Origin: Ferruginibacter sp.
GTDB taxonomy: Bacteria > Bacteroidota > Bacteroidia > Chitinophagales > Chitinophagaceae
Assembly (NCBI GenBank): GCA_025352695.1
Contig: JANXSK010000057.1
Location: 1 to 34,282, forward strand
DNA: 34,282 nt
Direction: 5' to 3'
In this document: one piece after another, positions 1 through 9,705 of the stretch
How the letters are laid out: the number at the start of each line of letters is the position of its first letter
Position numbering within the stretch: position 1 is the stretch's first letter
Position numbers and translations under genes: made by a program
The notes under the pieces: model-generated
What the model was told of the DNA's origin: nothing
The model's database searches: none
Seen by the model: the letters and a program-made list of their open reading frames with translations, nothing else

Positions 1-281
1 GCGTTTAAAATCTTTATCATCCAGATTCGTATTTATATTGTTAAAAATGTTACCCCTATAATCCTATGCGTTTTTTTTACTTTGCAAAGATGTAAAAATA
101 GCTAAGATTTACCTCCAATTTTCCTTAACTTAACGGCATTGGTTTATAAACTTTATTCATAACTATTAATACTTGAAAATACTTTATTGAAAAAGAAAAA
201 TTAAACATTTTCTTTTCTGTCTTTCTGCGCATGCCAGTGCTATTTTATTTCTTCCTGCTATGGATAGGAGAATCATTTTTG

Positions 282-315
282 TTCTTTTAATTTTAAATAC
301 TTAAAATTAAAAGAA
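282..315. repeat. Perfect 15-bp inverted repeat, 4-nt loop
   Basis: The left arm TTCTTTTAATTTTAA (282-296) is exactly complementary to 301-315 across the loop ATAC. No T-run follows on either strand, so it is not a typical intrinsic terminator. It could still be an AT-rich 3'-end hairpin or a protein-binding site. Confidence 0.7.
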
Positions 316-352
316 GTGACTGGTGTAGTTAATTTATACTTAAACCATATTT

Positions 353-360
353 TACTTTTG
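353..360 (+). promoter_or_regulatory. Possible Bacteroidota -7 box (TACTTTTG)
   Basis: It matches the TAnnTTTG -7 consensus of Bacteroidota housekeeping promoters. No clear TTG -33 element lies upstream. If used, it would give katG a leader of roughly 470 nt, which is why confidence is low. Confidence 0.25.
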
Positions 361-775
361 CAATTACGCGATTTCAAATCGGCTCCTCAACCGTGATGTA
401 ACTATCATAAAAAGTTTTTGTAAGGATTCTGTGTCAGCAATTTTTCTACCCTAAAAATATCATATAACAAAAGACTAACTAATAACTAAACAACAACAAA
501 CAATAAATTTAAACTATAACAAACCCACACTTCTAAAGTAAAAGAAATCAATGTTTTTATTGTTGAATTTCAGTTAATTTAATCTCTCCAAAAGCCGCAG
601 AGTTAGGAGTATAAATTTTTAGTATATATATATTGTTTGTCGGAGATTCTGGAATAGAATAGTTTGCTTAATATTTTTAAAAAAATTTGTTAAGTTACAT
701 ACAATGTGGGAAGGACGTAAATAAATCAGGAAAGTAAATTAATAGATTTTATCTATAACTACATAATTTATATAA

Positions 776-3073
<2,298 letters not shown>

Positions 3074-3101
3074 TTTCAAACCAATATTATTATTTAGTTT
3101 T

Positions 3102-3134
3102 AAAAGGTGGTTCGGCAACGGACCACCTTTTTTT
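3102..3134 (+). terminator. katG intrinsic terminator
   Basis: The stem AAAGGTGGT pairs with ACCACCTTT around the loop TCGGCAACGG and is followed by a T-run to 3134, starting 29 bp after the katG stop codon. Confidence 0.85.
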
Positions 3135-3387
3135 ATAATAATCGTACGATTAAAAATAGCACTAAAATGCTTATTATACAATTGTCAGTTTGTGCGTGCA
3201 ATGAAATAGTTTTTTTAAATGTTCCAAATATTCTATTATAGTAATTTAGTATTTTTTATATCTGCCAGCCAACTACAGTTTATCTACTATTACAATAATA
3301 ATATAGCACGACCGTTTTTTATACGATTAACAAGAAGACATTTATTTGGTACTTAATTTGCTTTAACTGAACAATAAAATTACTCCT
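3135..3387. other. AT-rich spacer between katG and the next gene
   Basis: Together with the katG terminator this makes a gene-free stretch of about 314 bp. I see no ORF, RNA or clear promoter box in it. It presumably carries the promoter of the gene at 3388. Confidence 0.5.
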
Positions 3388-3930
3388 ATGAAAATAATAG
3401 TTTTACATTTCGCATTACTTACAGGCGGTTCATTATTTACAGCTTCGGCACAAGTAAGTGTAAACATTAACATTGGTAATCAGCCGCTATGGGGTCCTGT
3501 TGGCTACAACGATGTAGCATATTATTACCTACCTGATATTGATGCTTACTACAATGTGCCCCAAAGAAAATTTATTTACTTGCAAGGTAAAAACTGGATA
3601 TTCTCAAATTCGCTACCCGCAGTATATGGTAACTTTGATTTATTTAACAGGTATAAAGTTGTTATAAATATACCAAGACCTTACCTGAACCATGCTGTAT
3701 ATTACAAAAAATATTATGGTTACCGTGGCAGAAGAGGCCAGCCCTTTATTCGTGATTGCCACCAGGAAAAATACTGGCAAATAAAAAATCATCCCGAACA
3801 TGGTAAGTGGAAGCAGGATGATGACCATAATAAACGTGGTAATAAAAATAATCGGGGTTATAACCGCAATGACAGAGAAAATGATCGGAGCCGCGGCCAT
3901 GATAAAAAAGAAGGACATAGGGATCATTAA
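3388..3930 (+). CDS. Secreted protein with basic, Asn/Arg/His-rich tail
   Basis: 180 residues. Residues 1-21 form a signal peptide ending in ASAQ, so export to the periplasm or beyond is likely. Residues 22-100 are Tyr- and Asn-rich, with a segment of the type YYYLPDIDAYYNVPQRKFIY that I associate with uncharacterised Bacteroidota exported proteins. The last 65 or so residues are highly charged and of low complexity (Asp, Arg, Asn, His, Lys). No catalytic motif is visible and the function is unknown. The gene is monocistronic, with the katG terminator upstream and its own terminator downstream. Confidence 0.75.
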   Translation: MKIIVLHFALLTGGSLFTASAQVSVNINIGNQPLWGPVGYNDVAYYYLPDIDAYYNVPQRKFIYLQGKNWIFSNSLPAVYGNFDLFNRYKVVINIPRPYLNHAVYYKKYYGYRGRRGQPFIRDCHQEKYWQIKNHPEHGKWKQDDDHNKRGNKNNRGYNRNDRENDRSRGHDKKEGHRDH

Positions 3931-3977
3931 TAATAAATTGTTATTGGCAGATTAGGTAAAATCTTATTACAGTATTA

Positions 3978-4020
3978 TTTCCCGAGGAGTTATTTTACCT
4001 GTCGGGAAATTTTTATTTTT
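3978..4020 (+). terminator. Terminator after the 3388-3930 gene
   Basis: TTTCCCGA (3978-3985) pairs with TCGGGAAA (4002-4009). A T-rich tract follows to about 4020. The loop is rather long at 16 nt and may close internally by AGG/CCT pairing. Confidence 0.7.
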
Positions 4021-4173
4021 GTCCTACATCTAAAACATCTTTAATTCAGCGTTGCCTGATTGTTTTATACTGTATTTATACACAAATAAAATACCATTAC
4101 CCCTTTCGATTTTAAACCCACACCCATGCTGATGATTGCTACTTTTATTTGAGTACTTAAAGTACAGCTGGTA

Positions 4174-4442
4174 TTCAGTTGTGGTAGGATCAATAAATAG
4201 TTGACACATTACTTAGGCTATTGGCGGGAAAGCCACCCTGTTTCGCATGTTCCCTAACCATATCTTCGTTAGGTGCATTGTAAATGCAATAAATTTTATC
4301 GGCAGTTACATAACTATGTACCCACTGTATTTGTTGCCCATATTGCTTGGTACTCCATACGAGATTTGTGAAATATTTTATAATTGCTCTGCTATAAATT
4401 ACCTGCACAGGAAATTTCTCTTTCAATTGTATTTTTTGGCAT
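4174..4442 (-). pseudogene. Frameshifted DUF4242-family gene
   Basis: The central frame encodes QIQWVHSYVTADKIYCIY and MVREHAKQGGFPAN, which I recognise as the conserved core of the small DUF4242 (SCO4226-type) family of about 90 residues. The expected N-terminus MPKNTIEREISCAGNL is encoded from an ATG at 4442 but in another frame. It meets a TAG at once unless one T is removed (TTA-T-AGC). The expected C-terminus IDPTTTE is in a third frame and needs another T removed (ACT-ATT-T-ATT-GAT). The apparent start near 4426 is therefore an artefact of the first shift. Either the gene is decaying or the assembly has two single-base errors. After the family's usual end no stop follows until about 4030. 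Confidence 0.75.
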
Positions 4443-4611
4443 GATTATACTTTTTAAGTAAGAGTAATAATACTACCATTGGATTTAATACATTATTGCT
4501 ATTAAAAATAGTAATATTTAATCAGTCATTTATAAGAAAATATGCCCCCTAATAGAAAAGTCACACTTGGTATTAATAAAACTACTGCACGTGTTCCGTT
4601 TGTTTATATAT

Positions 4612-5748
4612 TTATTTCATTTTGAAAATTACACTGAGTGCAATCATCTTATTGCCGCCATCACCACTGCCTTTACTAACAGGTTGTAGCGCTTGCTGGT
4701 AATCTACACCAAAAACAGTTTTATTTATGGTGTAACGTATGCCTGTTACAAAACGATAATCAATTTTGCTTACAGGAATAGGATTTTCCTGTTGCCTGAA
4801 AGCAGTAACTGCCCCAACGGAGTTCATCTGAAAATCGTAAGGAGTTATTATTTTTTTACTTTTTTTACCTAATAGTACACTTACCTGAACGCCTGCCTGC
4901 AAAGCAATTTTTTTGTTGATGTTTACACCTGCGCTTAAAGGAATATCTACATAATGTAAAGAGTTTAAAAAAGTGCTTTCTTTATATAATAGCACATTGT
5001 TAACTGTATCATTTAAATAAACTGTTTTACTTACCCCTCTCATAGCTACTGCTACTGGCGAATAAATACCTACTGCCGCCGCAAAATAAATTTCTTTATT
5101 GATATTATACCTGCCCTGAACTGTTGGGTAAGGTTGCAGGTTTGGGTGAGTGCCAATATTAACATTTACACCAATACCTGCCAAAAAATTCCAGTAAGGT
5201 TTGTTTTTAGCACTGCTCTTTTTAACTGCATTGGATGTTAGAACATCTACAACGTTAGGCACTTTAATCGTATCTCCAATGGTAACTATCTGCCTTATTG
5301 CATTGACATTTTCATCCGCACTTTTTAATGATTTAAAAAGTACAGTTACCTCCATTTTTGCAATATCATTACTTCCAGGCAGCAATGTATCCACTATAAA
5401 AACCAGATTGCTGTGCTGCTTTTTATAGTGGGTTAACCGGTTAAAAAATAGGATTGCTTTTGTATTTATTTTGCTGTGTTTTTTTGCAAATTGCAAATCT
5501 GTATAATTTACAATAGGTGCAGCATAATTACTTGAAACAACCGAAAATAAAAGCATCGTATTTAATTGTAAAGAAATAAATATGCAAGCAGTACTTAACA
5601 ATGTTGCAACAGCATATGGCAACCGCTTTTTTTTATTACTAAATTGCTGACTGCAGGGTATGTGCTCGTTAAGCAATAATTGCATTTGCTGCCACCCCTC
5701 CTTACTTGTAATGGATAACCTGTTGTTATTGTCTGCGCCGCTATTCAT
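4612..5748 (-). CDS. Membrane-anchored beta-barrel-like partner of the ECF sigma factor
   Basis: 378 residues. Residues 1-42 are cytoplasmic, with a GWQQMQLLLNEHIPC segment, and a single transmembrane helix follows at about 43-65. The rest should be periplasmic. From about residue 170 the alternating hydrophobic pattern (AGIGVNVNIG, AGVNINKKIALQAGVQVSVL, ITPYDFQMN, final VIFKMK) resembles the outer-membrane beta-barrel-like domains common in Bacteroidota. The start ATG overlaps the sigma-factor stop by 8 bp, so the two are translationally coupled. By context it could be an anti-sigma or signal-sensing partner, but no recognised anti-sigma domain (FecR-like or zinc-binding) is visible. Confidence 0.65.
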   Translation of the reverse strand: MNSGADNNNRLSITSKEGWQQMQLLLNEHIPCSQQFSNKKKRLPYAVATLLSTACIFISLQLNTMLLFSVVSSNYAAPIVNYTDLQFAKKHSKINTKAILFFNRLTHYKKQHSNLVFIVDTLLPGSNDIAKMEVTVLFKSLKSADENVNAIRQIVTIGDTIKVPNVVDVLTSNAVKKSSAKNKPYWNFLAGIGVNVNIGTHPNLQPYPTVQGRYNINKEIYFAAAVGIYSPVAVAMRGVSKTVYLNDTVNNVLLYKESTFLNSLHYVDIPLSAGVNINKKIALQAGVQVSVLLGKKSKKIITPYDFQMNSVGAVTAFRQQENPIPVSKIDYRFVTGIRYTINKTVFGVDYQQALQPVSKGSGDGGNKMIALSVIFKMK

Positions 5749-6301
5749 ACTTCACCATTTTAGGTTGTTTTAACTGCATGGTATTTTTTAATCTTTTTCT
5801 TGCTTCTGCAAGGTGCCACCTGCTGGTTGTTTCGGTTATATTAAGTTGTCTGGCAATGTCTTTATGGGTGTAGCCATCAAAGGCAAACAGGTTTATTACT
5901 ACTCTTGTTACAGCAGGCAATAGTTTAAAATGTTGCAGTAGTTCTTCCTGTTTCCAGTTGTAGTGCAAGATAAAATCATCATTACCGTACTCGGTGATGC
6001 TATCAATATGTATCACCCGGGTCTCTTTTTTACAACTACGGGTATAATCAATGGCAGTATTGATTACAATTGTTTTAAGCCAAGCTTTAAAACTGCCTGT
6101 TTCCTTTTTATATTTGGAGATGTTAAGAAAAACTTTCAGGAAAGCATCATTCAAAATAGATAAAGCTTGATGCGCATCTTCTGTATACCTTTGGCAGGTA
6201 CGAAACATATCATCATAAAAATATTTGTACAGACTTTCCTGCGCCCATCTGTTGTTGAGCTGGCATCCTTTAATAAATTCGGTCAAATCGTTCTCAGTCA
6301 A
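5741..6301 (-). CDS. ECF-type RNA polymerase sigma factor
   Basis: 186 residues, normal for the sigma-70 ECF class. Region 2 spans about 24-92, including ALSILNDAFLKVFLNI and GSFKAWLKTIVINTAIDYTR. Region 4 spans about 125-175, with LLPAVTRVVINLFAFDGYTH and the helix-turn-helix KDIARQLNITETTSRWHL. It should direct RNA polymerase to a small regulon, but the target promoters are not evident here. It is first in a two-gene unit with the overlapping membrane protein, the usual way such sigma factors are paired with a regulator. Confidence 0.93.
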   Translation of the reverse strand: MTENDLTEFIKGCQLNNRWAQESLYKYFYDDMFRTCQRYTEDAHQALSILNDAFLKVFLNISKYKKETGSFKAWLKTIVINTAIDYTRSCKKETRVIHIDSITEYGNDDFILHYNWKQEELLQHFKLLPAVTRVVINLFAFDGYTHKDIARQLNITETTSRWHLAEARKRLKNTMQLKQPKMVKYE

Positions 6302-6332
6302 AATAATAAATACAAATTGAATTTAAAAATGA

Positions 6333-6360
6333 TGCTGCAGATTTTTTTAAATCTGCAGCA
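6333..6360 (-). terminator. Terminator of the 6368-6829 lipoprotein gene
   Basis: Perfect 12-bp inverted repeat (TGCTGCAGATTT and AAATCTGCAGCA) just after the lipoprotein stop. It is followed on the minus strand by a T-rich stretch, and it separates that gene from the sigma-factor operon. Confidence 0.75.
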
Positions 6361-6367
6361 CTATCCC

Positions 6368-6829
6368 TTATCGTTTAAACAAAATCTTTTTACTTATTTT
6401 ATTTGCGGGGTTTAAACTATCTGTATATTTTACCAATAGTAAACTGTCGTTAAGCGTAATTACTTTCCATGACACGTATTTACCCGAAGGGGTTGCATTT
6501 AGCTGTATAGAGTCTGTAGTTAACTGATAAGTCCAGCTACCTTTTGCGTAATGAAAAATAGAAGAGTCACATTTATTTGTTCCATCCATAAAATCAAAAC
6601 CGGCATTGTTAAACAATATAATATCATCGCTCATGCAAGCTTTTAAGATAGTACTGTCGGTATCCGGTTGATTTATTTTAGGCGTGGTAATGTTTCTAAT
6701 CTTCCAGGTATTCATTAATTTTTTTATCTTTTCTGGCACTGGCGTAGCATTGTCATCCTTTTTGCAGGCCATAAACAAAGCGCTGCTAACAATAGCTGCT
6801 AGTAAAAACTTTACTATATTTTTTTTCAT
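6368..6829 (-). CDS. Small lipoprotein (lipocalin-like)
   Basis: 153 residues. A lipoprotein signal peptide ends in SSALFMAC, so Cys22 is the likely lipidated residue, followed by KKDD. The mature part begins with a helix of the type KIKKLMNTWKIRNI and then shows beta-strand alternation (KGSWTYQLTTDSIQL, DSLLLVKYTD, KKILFKR), resembling the lipocalin-like / DUF5004-type lipoproteins of Bacteroidota. No ligand or enzyme function can be assigned. It has its own terminator and probably its own promoter. Confidence 0.8.
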   Translation of the reverse strand: MKKNIVKFLLAAIVSSALFMACKKDDNATPVPEKIKKLMNTWKIRNITTPKINQPDTDSTILKACMSDDIILFNNAGFDFMDGTNKCDSSIFHYAKGSWTYQLTTDSIQLNATPSGKYVSWKVITLNDSLLLVKYTDSLNPANKISKKILFKR

Positions 6830-7133
6830 AATTATTTTTATTAAGATGGTTAATTATTTATTGAAATTGCTAAAAAATGCATCCCGGGATGTGTACACTT
6901 ACCTGTACGATATTATAAGTGTGTTTGTTGGGTTGAAAGATTTTTTTTAATGCTGGGCAGCTTATTATTTTTAAAAATGACTAGTCGTTATCTTATACCA
7001 GTATAAAATAAGATACGGATGCAAAACATGATTATTTTGAAGGATAATTTTATGGAGCAAATGCTACTAACAAAAAAAGTTCCGCTACCATTTTTAATAG
7101 CAACGAAACTTATTGGAGGGTTACTTATTTATT
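6830..7133. other. Intergenic region with small palindromes
   Basis: It holds the upstream region of the lipoprotein gene and no convincing gene. A 12-bp palindrome CATCCCGGGATG (6880-6891) is followed by GTGTACAC (6891-6898). A hairpin TATCTTAT/ATAAGATA lies at 6989-7015. Any of these could be an operator for the lipoprotein gene. No regulator match is claimed. Confidence 0.5.
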
Positions 7134-7346
7134 TTAATGATTGTCTCTATCTCTTCTACGATCATTCCTATCTCTTATTTCTCTAAGTTCATCTCTATAG
7201 CGGTCATAATTATTAAAATGAGGATAAACTTCGTGGTAAGAAGGATGACGATCCTAATGGAGCTCTGGATAATAATATTCTGCACATGCTTAAAATGCAA
7301 AAATCATTACAATTGCAACAACAAATATGGTAAAGTTTTTTTTCAT
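7134..7346 (-). pseudogene. Small secreted charged protein with two in-frame stops
   Basis: Reading from the ATG at 7346 gives MKKNFTIFVVAIVMIFAF, a clear signal-peptide core, then TAA, then ACAEYYYPELH, then TAG. After that 39 more residues stay in the same frame to a TAA at 7134, starting DRHPSYHEVYPHFNNYDRYR and ending in an Arg/Asp-rich tail. The charged tail resembles that of the intact secreted protein at 3388-3930. One base change at each stop (for example TTA to TAA and CAG to TAG) would restore a protein of about 70 residues. It is probably an inactivated gene. Confidence 0.5.
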
Positions 7347-7599
7347 ATGGTGGGTTTTATAACAATTATTAAAATATCATGCCATTAATAATTATCCTAT
7401 TCTTTTATTAACGAATTATTATACAATGCCGTTGGATTATGCGATTGCAGAGGCAGATGGGAATTAATTTTCAAGCAGGCCATTTTATTATTGAACCACA
7501 GGGATTGCAAGCGCATCTACCAATTTTATCTGTAAACAAAAAAACCTGCACCCTGCTTTTTTAAAGCTGCTGCAAAATTTAAATAACATTAAAAGCTTA

Positions 7600-7850
7600 C
7601 TATTTTTTATACCTTATCTGGTAAATATTTCCTTTAGCATCATCAGGTACATAAATACTTCCATCTGAGCCCTGTGCCAAACCACATGACTTAGATTGGT
7701 TGGCAGCGTCAGATGAAAAATTATCAGCAAAAATTTCCCATTTGCCAGCTGGCTTATTTTTATTAAAGGTATAAATACCACCAAATAACCTTTTTGCGAC
7801 ACCGGTGATTTAGCATGAAAAGCAATGAAAATGAAATTACTACTAATTAG
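7600..7850 (-). pseudogene. 3' remnant of a sorbosone/glucose dehydrogenase-like gene
   Basis: The minus strand encodes NFIFIAFHAKSPVSQKGYLV followed by VFIP in one frame. It then continues in the next frame with FNKNKPAGKWEIFADNFS and, near the end, SCGLAQGSDGSIYVPDDAKG, finishing NIYQIRYKK and a stop at 7600. This matches my memory of the C-terminus of PQQ/sorbosone-dehydrogenase-like beta-propeller proteins (FVAFHGSWNR...GYxVVFVPF...GLAQGPDGSLYVSDD). One missing T in the CCTTTAAT stretch separates the frames, and stops close the frame upstream. Only about 85 of an expected 400 or so residues remain. Confidence 0.7.
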
Positions 7851-7983
7851 CCAAAAGAAGGCTTTACCCTAATTGGCAAACAACACTTAAGAGATTTCGC
7901 TTTATATAACTTTATCTTAAAAATAGTGGCGCTCTTTTTTACAAGCGCTAAATTGTGTATATTTATTTTAAATAAAAAGTAAT

Positions 7984-8484
7984 ATGAAAAGTTTTAAAAA
8001 ATCATTATCTATTCCTATTTTTTTGATTGCCTTTACAATGAGTACACAATTATTGTTAGCTCAAAAATTAACTACAACAAAAGAGGTGGCAATAAAAAAA
8101 CTTGTAGAAAATCAATCATATATTTTTTACGCAACTTCTGTTACCCCATTAAGTGGCCGACAACAATTTTTAACTTCGGAGTACACGCTTGATGTTGCTA
8201 AAGATAGTCTTGTTAGCTACCTGCCTTATTTTGGAAAAGCCTACGCTATGCCTATCGGTACAACAGATGGAGGAATTAAATTTACTTCTACTAAATTTGA
8301 TTATAAGATTACCCTCAGAAAAAAAGGTGGCTGGGATATCAACATAAAAACAAAAGATGTAAGCGATGTGCAACAGCTTACCCTTACGATCTATACAAAC
8401 GGAACCTCCTACTTAAATATAAATAGTACCAACCGGCAGCCAATTTCTTACAACGGTCGCATTAGCGAAAGAAAAAGTAAATAG
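7984..8484 (+). CDS. DUF4251 domain secreted protein
   Basis: 166 residues. A signal peptide spans residues 1-26 (ending LLLAQ). The mature part has the segments SLVSYLPYFGKAYAMPIG, GGIKFTSTKFDYKITLRKKG and NRQPISYNGRI, the hallmarks of DUF4251, an uncharacterised Bacteroidota periplasmic family. The length is typical. Function unknown. It stands alone on the plus strand after the decayed region, with a short A/T-rich leader. Confidence 0.85.
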   Translation: MKSFKKSLSIPIFLIAFTMSTQLLLAQKLTTTKEVAIKKLVENQSYIFYATSVTPLSGRQQFLTSEYTLDVAKDSLVSYLPYFGKAYAMPIGTTDGGIKFTSTKFDYKITLRKKGGWDINIKTKDVSDVQQLTLTIYTNGTSYLNINSTNRQPISYNGRISERKSK

Positions 8485-8615
8485 CATTTTTTTGTAATTT
8501 TTTTTTATAAAAAAAGGTAAACTTTAACTTTATAACAATAACATTTAGCTATAATATTTTTATTGGTAAAATATTAGCGGTTATCTTCGTTACTAAACAT
8601 AAAATTCTTTAAAAA

Positions 8616-9488
8616 ATGAAAAATAACTACGTTATTGTATTTGGTACGGTTTGTACCTTATTGTTTAGCTCGTGTGTAAGTAAAAAAGTTTTAAAAACTG
8701 AGCAGCAAAAGTATAGTCTTTTGCAAACTGAGTATGCAAAACTACAGGAAGATTTAAAAAATTGCAATACCCTTACCACACAAAATTCACAAAGCAAAGC
8801 GTTACTGGAAGCGGAAATAGCGGGCCTTAAAAAGCAGATGGACTTTTTGAAAGAAAATAATACTACCGCCTTAAAACAACTGGAAAGCTTATCTGTTATC
8901 AGCGGCTCTCAAGCTGAAAGCATAAAAAAATCATTGGATAATATTGGTGCTAAAGATGCTTATATACAAGATCTACAATCTGCCATTAGCCGCAAGGATT
9001 CTTTGAACCTTGCATTGGTTACCAATTTAAAAGGTGCTATTGGAAATATGGATGATAAAGACATTAATATTAAAGTTGATAAAGGTGTAGTGTACATTGA
9101 CATTAGTGATAAATTATTGTTTAAAAGCGGCAGTTTTGATGTAAGCGAAAAAGCTGGAACGGTTTTAAGCAAGGTAGCTACAGTATTAAAAAACCAACCT
9201 GATATTGAATTTATGGTAGAAGGTCATACTGATAATGTTGTTTACAAAGGAAATGCTATGTTGGCTGATAACTGGGATTTAAGTGTTAAAAGAGCTACTG
9301 CTGTTGTACGTATTTTGCAAAATCAATATGGTCTTAACCCAGCTAATATGATTGCCGCAGGCCGTAGCGAATATAAACCTGTTACAGAAAATGGTACTGC
9401 TGAAGGAAAAGCGGCTAACCGCAGAACAAGAATTGTTATTTTACCACAGCTTGATCAGTTTTTTAAATTACTGGAAACAAAAAAATAA
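8616..9488 (+). CDS. OmpA-family lipoprotein
   Basis: 290 residues. The signal ending TLLFSSC suggests lipidation at Cys20. Residues 25-125 form a coiled coil rich in Lys, Gln, Leu and Glu. The C-terminal OmpA/MotB peptidoglycan-binding domain covers about 150-285: FMVEGHTDNVVYKGN, LSVKRATAVVRILQ, AAGRSEYKPV and AANRRTRIVI. The conserved Asp (GHTD) and Arg (NRRTRI) that hold diaminopimelate are present. It probably tethers the outer membrane to peptidoglycan. Upstream, TATCTTCG at about 8583 is a near match to the -7 box. Confidence 0.92.
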   Translation: MKNNYVIVFGTVCTLLFSSCVSKKVLKTEQQKYSLLQTEYAKLQEDLKNCNTLTTQNSQSKALLEAEIAGLKKQMDFLKENNTTALKQLESLSVISGSQAESIKKSLDNIGAKDAYIQDLQSAISRKDSLNLALVTNLKGAIGNMDDKDINIKVDKGVVYIDISDKLLFKSGSFDVSEKAGTVLSKVATVLKNQPDIEFMVEGHTDNVVYKGNAMLADNWDLSVKRATAVVRILQNQYGLNPANMIAAGRSEYKPVTENGTAEGKAANRRTRIVILPQLDQFFKLLETKK

Positions 9489-9503
9489 TATTTCAAAAAT
9501 AAT

Positions 9504-9540
9504 AAAAAAGCCATCTTATTATAAGGTGGCTTTTTTATTT
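9504..9540 (+). terminator. Terminator of the OmpA-like gene
   Basis: AAAAAAGCCATCTTAT pairs with ATAAGGTGGCTTTTTT (one G-U pair) and runs into a T-tract. The A-run on the other side could allow bidirectional use. Confidence 0.85.
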
Positions 9541-9567
9541 TAAGCACCGGCTTGCTTAAAATAAGCG

Positions 9568-9620
9568 ATACGATTTATCATTTATTATTGACGATCCACA
9601 TTTCACAATTGACGATTACC
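9568..9620. repeat. Degenerate short-word repeat
   Basis: A run of related 7-10-nt words such as ATTTATC, ATTTATT, ATTGACG, ATTTCAC and ATTGACG. The 9-mer ATTGACGAT occurs twice, 21 bp apart (9587-9595 and 9608-9616). It resembles simple intergenic repeats I associate with Bacteroidota genomes. No coding potential. Confidence 0.4.
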
Positions 9621-9673
9621 CCCCATTCATTTTTAAGCAGGTACAAGCCAACATAGCAACATTTTAAATCGCT

Positions 9674-9681
9674 TAACTTTG
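9674..9681 (+). promoter_or_regulatory. Probable pdxJ -7 box (TAACTTTG)
   Basis: Exact match to TAnnTTTG, 24 bp upstream of the pdxJ ATG, which would give a short leader of about 18 nt. No convincing -33 TTG is seen. Confidence 0.5.
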
Positions 9682-9705
9682 CACAGTAATTAAATACAAT
9701 TTATT

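Noticed and set aside
4190..4426. Intact 78-codon gene starting at 4426
   Set aside because: The first 14 or so residues do not match the family, while the expected N-terminus is encoded upstream in another frame. It is better described as part of a frameshifted gene.
7113..7388. Hydrophobic 91-codon plus-strand ORF
   Set aside because: It is antisense to the signal-peptide-bearing pseudogene at 7134-7346, and its hydrophobicity is the complement of that gene's charged tail.
7403..7537. Plus-strand open frame of about 45 codons between the two pseudogenes
   Set aside because: No start codon, no recognisable motif and no homologue recalled; chance is likely.
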